NCBI GenBank assembly: GCA_016929795.1
Contig: JAFGIA010000234.1
Span: forward strand, 1-31,554
Origin: Anaerolineae bacterium
Lineage (GTDB): Bacteria > Chloroflexota > Anaerolineae > JAAYZQ01
Length of the DNA: 31,554 nt
Direction of reading: 5' to 3'
Under the pieces are notes generated by a model that saw only the letters and a list, made by a program, of their open reading frames with translations, had not been told where the DNA came from and did not search any database. Both the position numbers and the translations under genes were made by a program. This document shows, one piece after another, positions 19,279 through 26,622 of the stretch (positions are counted from its first letter, which is position 1; every line of letters starts with the position of its first letter).

Positions 19279-19284
19279 ATTATA
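19279..19284 (-). promoter_or_regulatory. -10 box of the GNAT gene (leaderless)
   Basis: Minus strand TATAAT followed by CTCTCC and the ATG at 19272. The -35 region is weak (TTCCAA at about 17 bp). Spacing places +1 at the start codon. Confidence 0.6.
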
Positions 19285-19363
19285 CCGCATGGGGCGCAAG
19301 ATTGGAAGATGGAAGGACCGTGGTGCGCGCTGCGGGGACCACACGGCTGGGAGGTTGTGCATT

Positions 19364-19392
19364 TTGCTCGTGTGAGGTTCTTCGGGTATAAT
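19364..19392 (+). promoter_or_regulatory. Promoter for the triple-FKBP lipoprotein gene
   Basis: Plus strand: -35 TTGCTC (19364-19369), 17-bp spacer, -10 TATAAT (19387-19392). Transcription would begin near 19399, which argues for a start codon at 19444 or 19462 rather than the ATG at 19408. Confidence 0.75.
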
Positions 19393-19461
19393 GCACCGGT
19401 TTGGTAGATGGGGACAGGCGCATGCCCGGGAAAAGCAGGAATAATGGAAAGGAAAAGTAAT

Positions 19462-20751
19462 GTGAAACGATACACCATGCTCTATCTGGCACTCATCCTC
19501 GTGCTTGTGGCAGGCATCCTGACCGCGTGTGGGGAGCGGCCTACGAACGAGCCAGCGCTGGAGCCGACGGAGACGGCAGCGGCCCCAACCAGCGAGCCGG
19601 CTGCACCGACGGAAGAGAGCGCGGCGCCGCCTGCCCAGGCAGGTGAGGCGGTGACCACGGCCAGTGGACTGCAGTTCATCTCGATCGAAGAGGGAACCGG
19701 CGCATCACCGGAGCAGGGCGACGTGGTCGCCGTACACTATGTCGGCATGCTCGAGGACGGCACAGAGTTCGACAACTCCTATAGCCGGGGTGAGCCGATC
19801 TCCTTCCCACTCGGCCAGGGTCGCGTTATCCCCGGCTGGGAGGAGGGCATCGCGATGCTGCGCCAGGGCGGCAAGGCGCGGCTGATCATCCCCCCCGACC
19901 TGGCATATGGCAGCGAGGGTGCAGGCGGTGTCATCCCGCCTGATGCTACGCTCGTCTTTGAGGTGGAGCTGGTATCCATCTCTGAAGGCTCACCCAACGA
20001 CCCCACAGAGGTCGATCCCGCCGACTATGTGGAAAGCGACACGGGGCTCAAGTACTATGATATGCAAGAGGGCAGTGGGGCCGAGGCCGAGCCGGGAACG
20101 ATCGTGACTCTGCACTACACCGGCTGGCTGGAAGATGGCACCAAGTTTGACAGTTCTATCGACCGCGGCAGCTCTGTCAGCTTCCCGCTGGGCGAGGAAG
20201 CCGTCCTTCCCGGATGGGAAGAGGGTGTGACGGGGATGAAGGCCGGCGGCAAGCGCCAGATCGTCATTCCCCCCGATCTGGCCTACGGGAGTGAAGGCGC
20301 AGGCGGGGTCATCCCGCCCGACGCGACGCTGATCCTCGAGGTGGAGCTCCTGGACGTGAACGAAGGTGCACCGGAAGCGCCGGCAGAGGTCGCTCCGGCG
20401 AGCTATGTGGAGACCGTTAGCGGGCTCAAGTATTACGACATGGTAAAGGGCGAAGGACCGGCTGCGGAGACAGGGCAAGCGGTGGAGGTGCACTATACCG
20501 GCTGGCTGGAAGACGGCACCAAGTTCGACAGCTCGCTCGACCGTGGGCAGTCATTCTCCTTTGTCCTGGGCAGTGGGCAGGTAATCTCGGGCTGGGATGA
20601 AGGCGTGGCAGGCATGAAGATCGGCGGTCGCCGCCAGCTCGTCATTCCGCCCGACCTTGGATATGGCAGCGAGGGGGCCGGTGACGTCATCCCGCCCAAC
20701 TCGACGCTGATCTTTGAAGTGGAACTGCTGGCGATCCAGGCACCGCAGTAA
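19462..20751 (+). CDS. Lipoprotein with three FKBP-type peptidyl-prolyl isomerase domains
   Basis: An exported foldase, expected to catalyse cis-trans proline isomerisation outside the membrane. From the GTG start the protein has [18 protein letters not shown] and a lipobox LTAC-G, so it should be lipid-anchored. A Pro/Thr/Glu-rich linker follows. Three FKBP domains come in tandem, starting near [17 protein letters not shown] and [10 protein letters not shown], about 125 residues apart. Each has the V.VHY.G.LEDGT.FD[NS]S core, GWEEG or GWDEG, IPPDL.YGSEGAG and IPP[DN][AS]TL.FEVEL. The GTG at 19462 has AAGGA with 8-nt spacing; the ATG at 19444 (AGGA, 3-nt spacing) and the ATG at 19408 are alternatives in the same frame. 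Three copies in one lipoprotein is unusual; most bacterial FKBPs have one or two. Confidence 0.88.
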   Translation: MKRYTMLYLALILVLVAGILTACGERPTNEPALEPTETAAAPTSEPAAPTEESAAPPAQAGEAVTTASGLQFISIEEGTGASPEQGDVVAVHYVGMLEDGTEFDNSYSRGEPISFPLGQGRVIPGWEEGIAMLRQGGKARLIIPPDLAYGSEGAGGVIPPDATLVFEVELVSISEGSPNDPTEVDPADYVESDTGLKYYDMQEGSGAEAEPGTIVTLHYTGWLEDGTKFDSSIDRGSSVSFPLGEEAVLPGWEEGVTGMKAGGKRQIVIPPDLAYGSEGAGGVIPPDATLILEVELLDVNEGAPEAPAEVAPASYVETVSGLKYYDMVKGEGPAAETGQAVEVHYTGWLEDGTKFDSSLDRGQSFSFVLGSGQVISGWDEGVAGMKIGGRRQLVIPPDLGYGSEGAGDVIPPNSTLIFEVELLAIQAPQ

Positions 20752-20759
20752 GATGCTTT

Positions 20760-20800
20760 TCTGTGGTGGGAAAGGGCTATTCGCCCTTTCCCACCACAGA
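20760..20800. terminator. Bidirectional hairpin between convergent genes
   Basis: A perfect 18-bp stem (TCTGTGGTGGGAAAGGGC and its complement) with loop TATTC. It starts 9 bp after the FKBP gene stop and ends 8 bp before the 3' end of the WYL regulator gene. There is no proper U-tract on either side, so it may terminate weakly or protect mRNA 3' ends. Confidence 0.75.
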
Positions 20801-20807
20801 TTCCGGG

Positions 20808-21779
20808 CTACGCTGGGGCGTATAGGGCAGCAACCTGTGCCGCATAGTCGGCGACCGTTTCGCGCAGCACGCGCGGAGCCACGATTTCTACCGCGCGGCC
20901 GCACCCCAGCAGCCGCATGCGCGCCTCCTCCAGGCTCTCAAAGAACACTGTCGCAGTGCGCCATTGTCCATCGCCTGGCTCATCCCCTGACGTCAGGTCG
21001 AGCCTGGCCTCTCTGCCCAGGTAGTAGGGCAGCAAGGGCCAGAGATCGGGCGAGACCCGGATCGTGGCGACATGGTGCGCCCGGCTGGCTTCCACTCGCA
21101 TGCACCACGCCTGCCAGAAGTCAACCAGGTCGAATCCCGACTCCCGGGCAAAGGCTTTGTCTAGCGCCCGCGCTTCAACCACGTCTGCGAGGCGATAGAC
21201 GCGCGTGTGCTCGTCACGACGTGCCACCAGGTACCAGGCATTCGCCTTGGCGACGAGTCCGAGAGGCTCAACTACAACGCGCGACGTGGTATCGAAAGGT
21301 AAGCACACGGTCAACTCGACACGGCGGTCGTCCCACACCGCCTGGTAGATCGCCTGCAGGTGAGGTGCGGGTGCCTGCGAGCTCGACCAGCCACGTGGGT
21401 CGAGGTGAATGCGCTGTCGGGTGCCGGCCTCATCGGACCGGCGCGACGCCGGCAGCGAGGCAGACAGCTTGTGCAGCGCGGCGCGCACCTCGTCGTCGAT
21501 GCCGAGATCGGCGAGGGGGGCGGGGATCGACAGGGCAAAGAGCGCACGCACCTCGTCGCGCGTCAGCCCGGTGAGCGTGGTGCGATAGCTGTCGAGTAGC
21601 ATACAGCCTCCCCCCGGCCCGCGCTCGGCATACACCGGCACCCCGGCTGCGCTAAGCGCGTCGAGATCGCGATAGATGGTGCGCACCGACATTTCCACCT
21701 CGTCGGCCAATGCCTGCGCGGTCATCTTGCCCCGTGCCTGGAGCAACATCAAGATCGACAGCAACCGGTCCGCCCGCAT
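20808..21779 (-). CDS. WYL-domain HTH transcriptional regulator (YafY/PafC-like)
   Basis: A 323-residue DNA-binding protein. The N-terminal winged HTH is MRADRLLSILMLLQARGKMT, then ALADEVEMSVRTIYRDLDAL, the DeoR/HTH_11 type with RTIYRDL in the recognition helix. The middle is the WYL region (AIYQAVWDDRRVEL, PLGLVAKANAWYLVA, VYRLADV). The C-terminal WCX extension ends with the LGCGRAVEIVAPRVLRETVADYA segment. WYL proteins bind small ligands or single-stranded nucleic acid and control nearby genes. The ribosome site is AGGAGTGAGGA just before ATG. It is transcribed divergently from the GyrI-like gene across a palindrome at 21829-21847, which it probably binds. Confidence 0.92.
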   Translation of the reverse strand: MRADRLLSILMLLQARGKMTAQALADEVEMSVRTIYRDLDALSAAGVPVYAERGPGGGCMLLDSYRTTLTGLTRDEVRALFALSIPAPLADLGIDDEVRAALHKLSASLPASRRSDEAGTRQRIHLDPRGWSSSQAPAPHLQAIYQAVWDDRRVELTVCLPFDTTSRVVVEPLGLVAKANAWYLVARRDEHTRVYRLADVVEARALDKAFARESGFDLVDFWQAWCMRVEASRAHHVATIRVSPDLWPLLPYYLGREARLDLTSGDEPGDGQWRTATVFFESLEEARMRLLGCGRAVEIVAPRVLRETVADYAAQVAALYAPA

Positions 21780-21828
21780 TCCTCACTCCTCGCCGAAAAG
21801 TTTCACTTTTTCCACCTTACCACAAAAT

Positions 21829-21847
21829 CCTGACACTACATGTCAGG
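21829..21847. promoter_or_regulatory. Palindromic operator between WYL regulator and GyrI-like genes
   Basis: CCTGACA-CTACA-TGTCAGG, perfect 7-bp arms with a 5-bp spacer, lies 50 bp upstream of the WYL gene start and 69 bp upstream of the GyrI-like gene start. Position and symmetry suit autoregulation by the WYL protein. No convincing -35/-10 pair was found in this gap. Confidence 0.6.
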
Positions 21848-21915
21848 TATTACATGGTATCATCCCCCTACACCCTGCGCAGGCACAAAACGTGAGGCGT
21901 GAAAAGGAGGCAGAA

Positions 21916-22386
21916 GTGAGCGAGATGAACGTGCGGATCGTAGACATGGAACCGATGCGCGTGGCAGTCAGCCACGGATTCGGAGCAAGCCCGGAGCTGG
22001 AAGCGGGCGACAAGATGCTGGCCTTTCTGGAGGCGAAGGGGCTGACGTTCAACGATGTGCGTTGGTATGGATTCAACAATCCCAACCCCTCACCCGGCAG
22101 CCCGAACTATGGCTACGACGTGTGGGCCACCGTCGGCCCAGAGGTAGAGGCGGAAGGGGACATCACCATCCGTGAGATCCCGGCGCGGCGTTATGCGATG
22201 GCACGCTGCGAAGGGCTGGAGAACATTGGCGAGGTGTGGAAGCAGCTCGTCCTTTGGTTCGAAGAGAGCACGTACGAGAAACCAGCCCATTGGTGCGAGT
22301 GCCTGGAGAATTTGCTGACCCACCCCGAGACGCCGTTCGATCAATACGTCTTTGACCTCTACCTGCCGATCGCCGGCTATTCCTGA
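21916..22386 (+). CDS. GyrI-like / AraC effector-binding domain protein
   Basis: A 156-residue stand-alone small-molecule-binding domain of the GyrI-like (SHS2 pair) fold. Features are VRIVDMEPMRVAVSHGFG (the usual strand 1 with the P-MRVA motif), VRWYGFNNPNPSPGSPNYGYDVWATVG, ITIREIPARRYAMARCEG and the final FDLYLPI. The GTG at 21916 is 5 nt after AAAAGGAGG; an ATG three codons later (21925) is the alternative. Proteins of this type sense or degrade hydrophobic ligands and often sit beside MerR, AraC or WYL regulators, as here. The 3' end overlaps the convergent membrane-protein gene by 10 bp. Confidence 0.85.
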   Translation: MSEMNVRIVDMEPMRVAVSHGFGASPELEAGDKMLAFLEAKGLTFNDVRWYGFNNPNPSPGSPNYGYDVWATVGPEVEAEGDITIREIPARRYAMARCEGLENIGEVWKQLVLWFEESTYEKPAHWCECLENLLTHPETPFDQYVFDLYLPIAGYS

Positions 22387-24302
22387 GAGGCGACCTCGAT
22401 CGTCTCGGGCAGGACGATGTGATCGCCCACCACCTGCCCGCTCTCGTCGACGGCCATCAACCAGACCGGATCGCCAAAGGGGTGAACGCCGATGGTGATC
22501 CGGTATACACCGGGCGGCGTGCCGGCAGGGACGGCGAGCCGGTGATGAGCCGCCAGGGGAACGCCTGGCTGCCAGCGGTCGGTGGTGTCGCGGCCCGCGG
22601 TGGGCGAGCCGTCGACATACATGATAAAGTGCCCGTTCTCGTCGACGAGCTTGATATAGGCCATCAGGTCGCGCCCCACGGGCTCAGTAGCCTGCCAGTA
22701 GAGGTCAAGCGACAGCCTGGAACCGGCAGCAACCTGGTCGGTGGGCAGGTGGTAGCGTAAAAGCCGGATGCCATCCCAATCAACGTTCACGGGTGCCGCC
22801 GTCTCCAGCGCAGCCTGGGATGCCCGCGGCGCCGGCGCGTGCACAGGCGCGATGTAGCGCCCGGGGGTGACGACGGCAAGCAGAAACATGCCGGCGACGA
22901 GTGCCACCAACAGTGGACGGTGTGCCCGGTCTGCGGCCCACCAGGACCAACCAAGGGCGAGCACCAGCATCACTAGCGGCAGGATCGGATAGATGAGCCG
23001 CCCCTGATCGGTACCAAGCACTGTCGCGGTCCACTGGATCAGGGATCCGATGGTGAGCACCACGTGGAGCCCGAGCAGGCAGAGGGTCCAGCGGGTGGGC
23101 CAGTCGAGGTGCCACCACCTGCGCAGAAGCCAGGCAACGAAACTCACAGCCCCGACGAGGCAGACCACGCCGATGATCCAGTAGATCCACCCGTCGAACT
23201 CGATGCCGATCCAGCCCAGCCAGAAGGAGCGAAACAGGCCCCTGAACAGCCAGAGGAGCACGTCGAGCGTCAGTCCACCCTCGCGCACCGCGTTCGTCTG
23301 GAGCACGAACGACCAGCCAAGTGGGTCGCCATGGAGCAGCAGGTTGCGCACAAAGTACCAGCCCGCCACAAGCACCGTGGTGCCGAATGCCAGCAAGAGG
23401 TACCAGGCCGCCACAAAGAGGCGCTCGACGCGGGTGGGTGGGCGCTGCACGTCGCCCAGTGCGAGATGCCGCAGCCGCCCCATGCGGCGCGCTGCCTGCC
23501 CGGGCCGGACGTCATCCACGACGACGGCCAACTGCTCGCCTGTGGACAGCGACCACCGCCCGGCGGCCGTCGCGAGGAGGATGGCAACGGCCACGACAGG
23601 CGCCAGGGCCATCAGGCTCGCCTTGCTGAGCATCCCGAGGCCGAGAAGCAGGCCGAGGAACGCAGATCGCCTCCAGTTGGGCACCGGCTCGTGAACCAGC
23701 ACGGCAACCTGCCAGAGGACGAGGGCCGAGAGCGCCGTGGCCGCATTATCGTTATTGATCACACCCGATAAGAAGAGGAATTGGGGCGTGAACGCTGCCA
23801 GGCCGGCCATGGCCAGGCCGATCTCGGGCCGGGAGGCAAAGAGCACCCGCCCGAGTTGGTAAATAGCCCACACGGTGACCGCCCCGAGCGCCACCGACCA
23901 GAGCCGGATCAGGTGCCACGCCAGCGCCCATCCGCGGTAGGGCCACCTCTCGGCCGAGGTGTGGAGCAGCAGATTCTTGGGTGACTCGGGATCGAGCACG
24001 TCATAGTGGGCATTGGCCCGCTGGGCAAAGGGTGCCTCCGGCTCGTCCTCGATGCAAAAGGTCAGCAGCGCGCCGGCCGCATAGTAGAGGGGAGGCTGAA
24101 ACGCCTCGTGCTCTTCGGCCGTCGTCGGCAGGCGCCCATGCTGCGCGATATAGCGCATGTAGGTAAAGTGCGGTAGCTCATCGGGCGCCTCGCCCAGCGG
24201 CACGGTGATGCTGTACCACGTTGCGAGGGCAACGAAGAGGAGCAGAATCACGGTCAGGACCCGGCAGGCGCTGTGGCGGGCGCTGTGACGCTGGCCGATC
24301 AT
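22377..24302 (-). CDS. Multi-pass membrane protein, glycosyltransferase-39/ArnT-like
   Basis: A 641-residue integral membrane protein, probably a polyprenyl-phosphate-sugar-dependent glycosyltransferase. The first helix (VLTVILLLFVALATWYSIT) is followed by an acidic external loop APDELPHFTYMRYIAQHGRLP and FQPPLYYAAGALL, which resembles the catalytic Asp-Glu loop and QPPLYY motif of GT-39/ArnT enzymes. About ten more helices follow. The last ~140 residues (VDWDGIRLLRYHLP to the end) look like a soluble beta-sandwich. The ATG at 24302 overlaps the stop of the upstream gene as ATGA, so translation is coupled. It is the last of three collinear membrane-protein genes. DUF2142-type proteins share this loop and are an alternative name; the donor and acceptor are unknown. 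Confidence 0.75.
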   Translation of the reverse strand: MIGQRHSARHSACRVLTVILLLFVALATWYSITVPLGEAPDELPHFTYMRYIAQHGRLPTTAEEHEAFQPPLYYAAGALLTFCIEDEPEAPFAQRANAHYDVLDPESPKNLLLHTSAERWPYRGWALAWHLIRLWSVALGAVTVWAIYQLGRVLFASRPEIGLAMAGLAAFTPQFLFLSGVINNDNAATALSALVLWQVAVLVHEPVPNWRRSAFLGLLLGLGMLSKASLMALAPVVAVAILLATAAGRWSLSTGEQLAVVVDDVRPGQAARRMGRLRHLALGDVQRPPTRVERLFVAAWYLLLAFGTTVLVAGWYFVRNLLLHGDPLGWSFVLQTNAVREGGLTLDVLLWLFRGLFRSFWLGWIGIEFDGWIYWIIGVVCLVGAVSFVAWLLRRWWHLDWPTRWTLCLLGLHVVLTIGSLIQWTATVLGTDQGRLIYPILPLVMLVLALGWSWWAADRAHRPLLVALVAGMFLLAVVTPGRYIAPVHAPAPRASQAALETAAPVNVDWDGIRLLRYHLPTDQVAAGSRLSLDLYWQATEPVGRDLMAYIKLVDENGHFIMYVDGSPTAGRDTTDRWQPGVPLAAHHRLAVPAGTPPGVYRITIGVHPFGDPVWLMAVDESGQVVGDHIVLPETIEVASQE

Positions 24303-26587
24303 GGGGCTATGACCTCGATCTCGGCCAGCATCACGCGCTGTCCGTCTGTCTCTGTGGCGGATGATTTGACGACCAGGTTGCGCACAGTCGGAAACTGGTA
24401 CATCGCCGCCCACAGACGATAGCGCCCGGGCGCCAGATCATCCGGCAGGGCCAGCGTGTGGGTATCGGGCACCAGCTCGCCAGGCAACCAGCGTGTCGTG
24501 GGGGTAAAGCCACCGCCAGGGTCTCCATCGTGCTGCGCTGGCTGGCGTGTGACCGCCACATCGGTGAGCTGCACCGATACTTTGTAATCGTACGTGGGAG
24601 GGCGCAGGGCACGCCAGTAGAGCGTCACCTCGACGCGGTCGCCGGGATGGTAGACAGCGCCATCCCCCCGCGCCAGCCGGAAGGCGAGAAGCTCGGCCGT
24701 GTCTTCCAGGTTGGCGTTCACCTGTCTCACGTCAGCCAGGTGCCCGTTCGGCATCAACAGGCTGCCGAGCAAGAGTGCAGCGAGGAGCAAGGCGCAGGCA
24801 GTGGGAACGATGTACGAGAGATGGTACCTGGTGGAGGCGGGAGACTGCAACCCGGCGATCAGGCCGACCGCCAGCGCCAGCGCTGTCGCGAGCGAGATGA
24901 GTGTGCCCCAGAGCTGCGCCGGCGTGAGCGCGAGGCGAGCCACCAGGTGCCCGCTGCCGGCAGGCAGGTCAAAAGCAACCAACCCCAGCCTGCCCGCAGG
25001 GCGTGCCGCGATCGTCTGCCCCTGCCACTCGGCAGACCAGCCCGGATAGTAGAACTGGTGAACGATGATCGTAGTGGGGGCAGCGACGTCCACCGCCAGC
25101 CGGTAGCGCGTGTGGCCGACGCTTAACAACTGCTGGCTACCGGGTGTGGCAGCGGGCACGAGGCTACCTTCAGCCTGCGGACCTTGCACCGGGTGCGAGA
25201 TGGCCCACCGCTCTTCTTCTACCCACACCGGCAGATACTCGCCGGTCCACGTGGCGCCTACCTGCCCAAACTTTCGGTCCGCGCTCCACATGGCGGCAAC
25301 CGACACGTCGGGATCGGTGCGCTGCACAGGCAGTGACCAGAGAGCAGTCACGGCGACGACGATCAGAAGTGCGGTGCCAAGCAGAGCGGCAAGACGCGGC
25401 GACCAGGTGAGGGCTGCCTCGATCAGGATCCCCGCTACCAGCGCCGCGGCCAGGGCACCCAGGGCATGAAAGCGCCATGGGTACTGGAGAAAGGCCAGCC
25501 CACGCTCAAAAAGCTGCCACACAGGCCTGGATTCCAGCGTCAGCATAAAGGCTGCCACCAGGCCCACGAGTAGAAAGAGTGCCAGCAGCGGGCGCCTACG
25601 CCGGTAGACCGGCACCAGCAGCAAGCCGGCGACCAGGATGCTTGCCTGCGCCCAGCCCAGGGCAAAGGTGACGGGCTTTTCCGGGAGGAGTGTATAGTCG
25701 TACGCGGCCCGGGTGGATACCAGGCGCCCTAGGGCGAAAAGATGGTCGCGATAGCCCGACGAGGTGCCGTGGCCAAGGCCGACGTAGTGTGACTCGAGGA
25801 GTACCGGCAGCCAATAAAAGGCGCTGATGGCCACGCCAAGGCCGAGGGCCATGGCGACACGCCCGACAGCACGCCCGGCGGCCTGCCCGGCTGCGCGTTG
25901 GTCTCGCACGGCCCACCAGACGACGAACAGGTAGCCTGCCAGGACCGGGGCAAAGACAAAAGCAGAGAGGCTGTGGGTGGCAACCAGACCGAGCAGCGCA
26001 AAAGCGGCCAGTGCCAACCGAGGCAAAAGGGCCAGCGGCGGCATATCTTGCCGCCCCGCGTCAAGCAGGCGATGGAACGCCCAGAGGACCAGCGGGAACC
26101 AGACGAACGCCAGGAACTCGGCCAACGCGCCGCGCACGTACAGGTCGACGAGATGGTAGGGAAGGTAGGCATAGACGACGGCCGCCACCAGGGCAGGGCC
26201 GTGCCGCAGGTGGCAGCGCGCGAACAGGTACATGGCGAGCACGGAGGTGACCAGGCCCGAGGCCAGGACGAGCTTGGTTGCCGTGACCGGATCGAGCCCC
26301 AGCAAGGTAAAAGGCAGCGCCCAGTAGTAGCTCACCGGCCCGTAAAAGTTGAGCACGGGGTGGCCATAGCCAAAAGCGAATTCGGGAAACCAGCGCGGGT
26401 AGAGGACACCGGCGCGCACGGCGCGATCGAGCGCCGCAACGCGATGAAGGTGCAAGATGCCATCGTGCGACTCGAAGAAACCTCTCCGGGCCAGCGGCAC
26501 GAGGGCAGGCAGTGTGAGCAGCGCTGCCCACCAGCCGGCCGGGATCGAGACGAGCGACAGCCGCCAGGATCGTCGATTCTGGTTCAC
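24299..26587 (-). CDS. Multi-pass membrane protein, PTPS-related/YfhO-like
   Basis: A 762-residue integral membrane protein. The first external loop has HDGILHLHRVAALDRAV, then LYPRWFPEFAFGYGHP and NFYGPVSYYWALP. YLPYHLVDLYVRGALAEFLA is next. Together these are the signature of the 6-pyruvoyl-tetrahydropterin-synthase-related membrane family, which is a GT-C-like family and not a PTPS enzyme. About twelve helices are followed by a YfhO-like part with FYYPGWSAEW and a C-terminal beta domain. The start codon is GTG, 7 bp after the stop of the preceding gene; a TATAAT ends 6 nt before it. So the gene may be read both from the upstream gene's message and from its own leaderless one. Role inferred: glycosylation of envelope polymers. 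Confidence 0.75.
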   Translation of the reverse strand: MNQNRRSWRLSLVSIPAGWWAALLTLPALVPLARRGFFESHDGILHLHRVAALDRAVRAGVLYPRWFPEFAFGYGHPVLNFYGPVSYYWALPFTLLGLDPVTATKLVLASGLVTSVLAMYLFARCHLRHGPALVAAVVYAYLPYHLVDLYVRGALAEFLAFVWFPLVLWAFHRLLDAGRQDMPPLALLPRLALAAFALLGLVATHSLSAFVFAPVLAGYLFVVWWAVRDQRAAGQAAGRAVGRVAMALGLGVAISAFYWLPVLLESHYVGLGHGTSSGYRDHLFALGRLVSTRAAYDYTLLPEKPVTFALGWAQASILVAGLLLVPVYRRRRPLLALFLLVGLVAAFMLTLESRPVWQLFERGLAFLQYPWRFHALGALAAALVAGILIEAALTWSPRLAALLGTALLIVVAVTALWSLPVQRTDPDVSVAAMWSADRKFGQVGATWTGEYLPVWVEEERWAISHPVQGPQAEGSLVPAATPGSQQLLSVGHTRYRLAVDVAAPTTIIVHQFYYPGWSAEWQGQTIAARPAGRLGLVAFDLPAGSGHLVARLALTPAQLWGTLISLATALALAVGLIAGLQSPASTRYHLSYIVPTACALLLAALLLGSLLMPNGHLADVRQVNANLEDTAELLAFRLARGDGAVYHPGDRVEVTLYWRALRPPTYDYKVSVQLTDVAVTRQPAQHDGDPGGGFTPTTRWLPGELVPDTHTLALPDDLAPGRYRLWAAMYQFPTVRNLVVKSSATETDGQRVMLAEIEVIAP

Positions 26588-26593
26588 GCCGCG

Positions 26594-26622
26594 ATTATAG
26601 CACGCGCACGGATGGGCGACAA
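26594..26622 (-). promoter_or_regulatory. Internal promoter for the second membrane-protein gene (leaderless)
   Basis: On the minus strand: -35 TTGTCG (26617-26622), 17-bp spacer, -10 TATAAT (26594-26599), then CGCGGC and the GTG start at 26587. The -10 box contains the TAA stop of the upstream gene. Confidence 0.65.

Noticed and set aside
20714..21574. Plus-strand frame of 286 codons opposite the WYL regulator
   Set aside because: Starts inside the FKBP gene end, crosses the hairpin and is Arg/Ala/Pro-rich without domains; the minus-strand WYL protein is clear.
21801..21826. DnaA boxes (CTTACCACA-like)
   Set aside because: Single poor match to TTATNCACA, no cluster, and far from dnaN.
24299..26587. 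6-pyruvoyl-tetrahydropterin synthase enzyme
   Set aside because: The family name is historical; the protein is a multi-pass membrane protein without the His zinc site of true PTPS.
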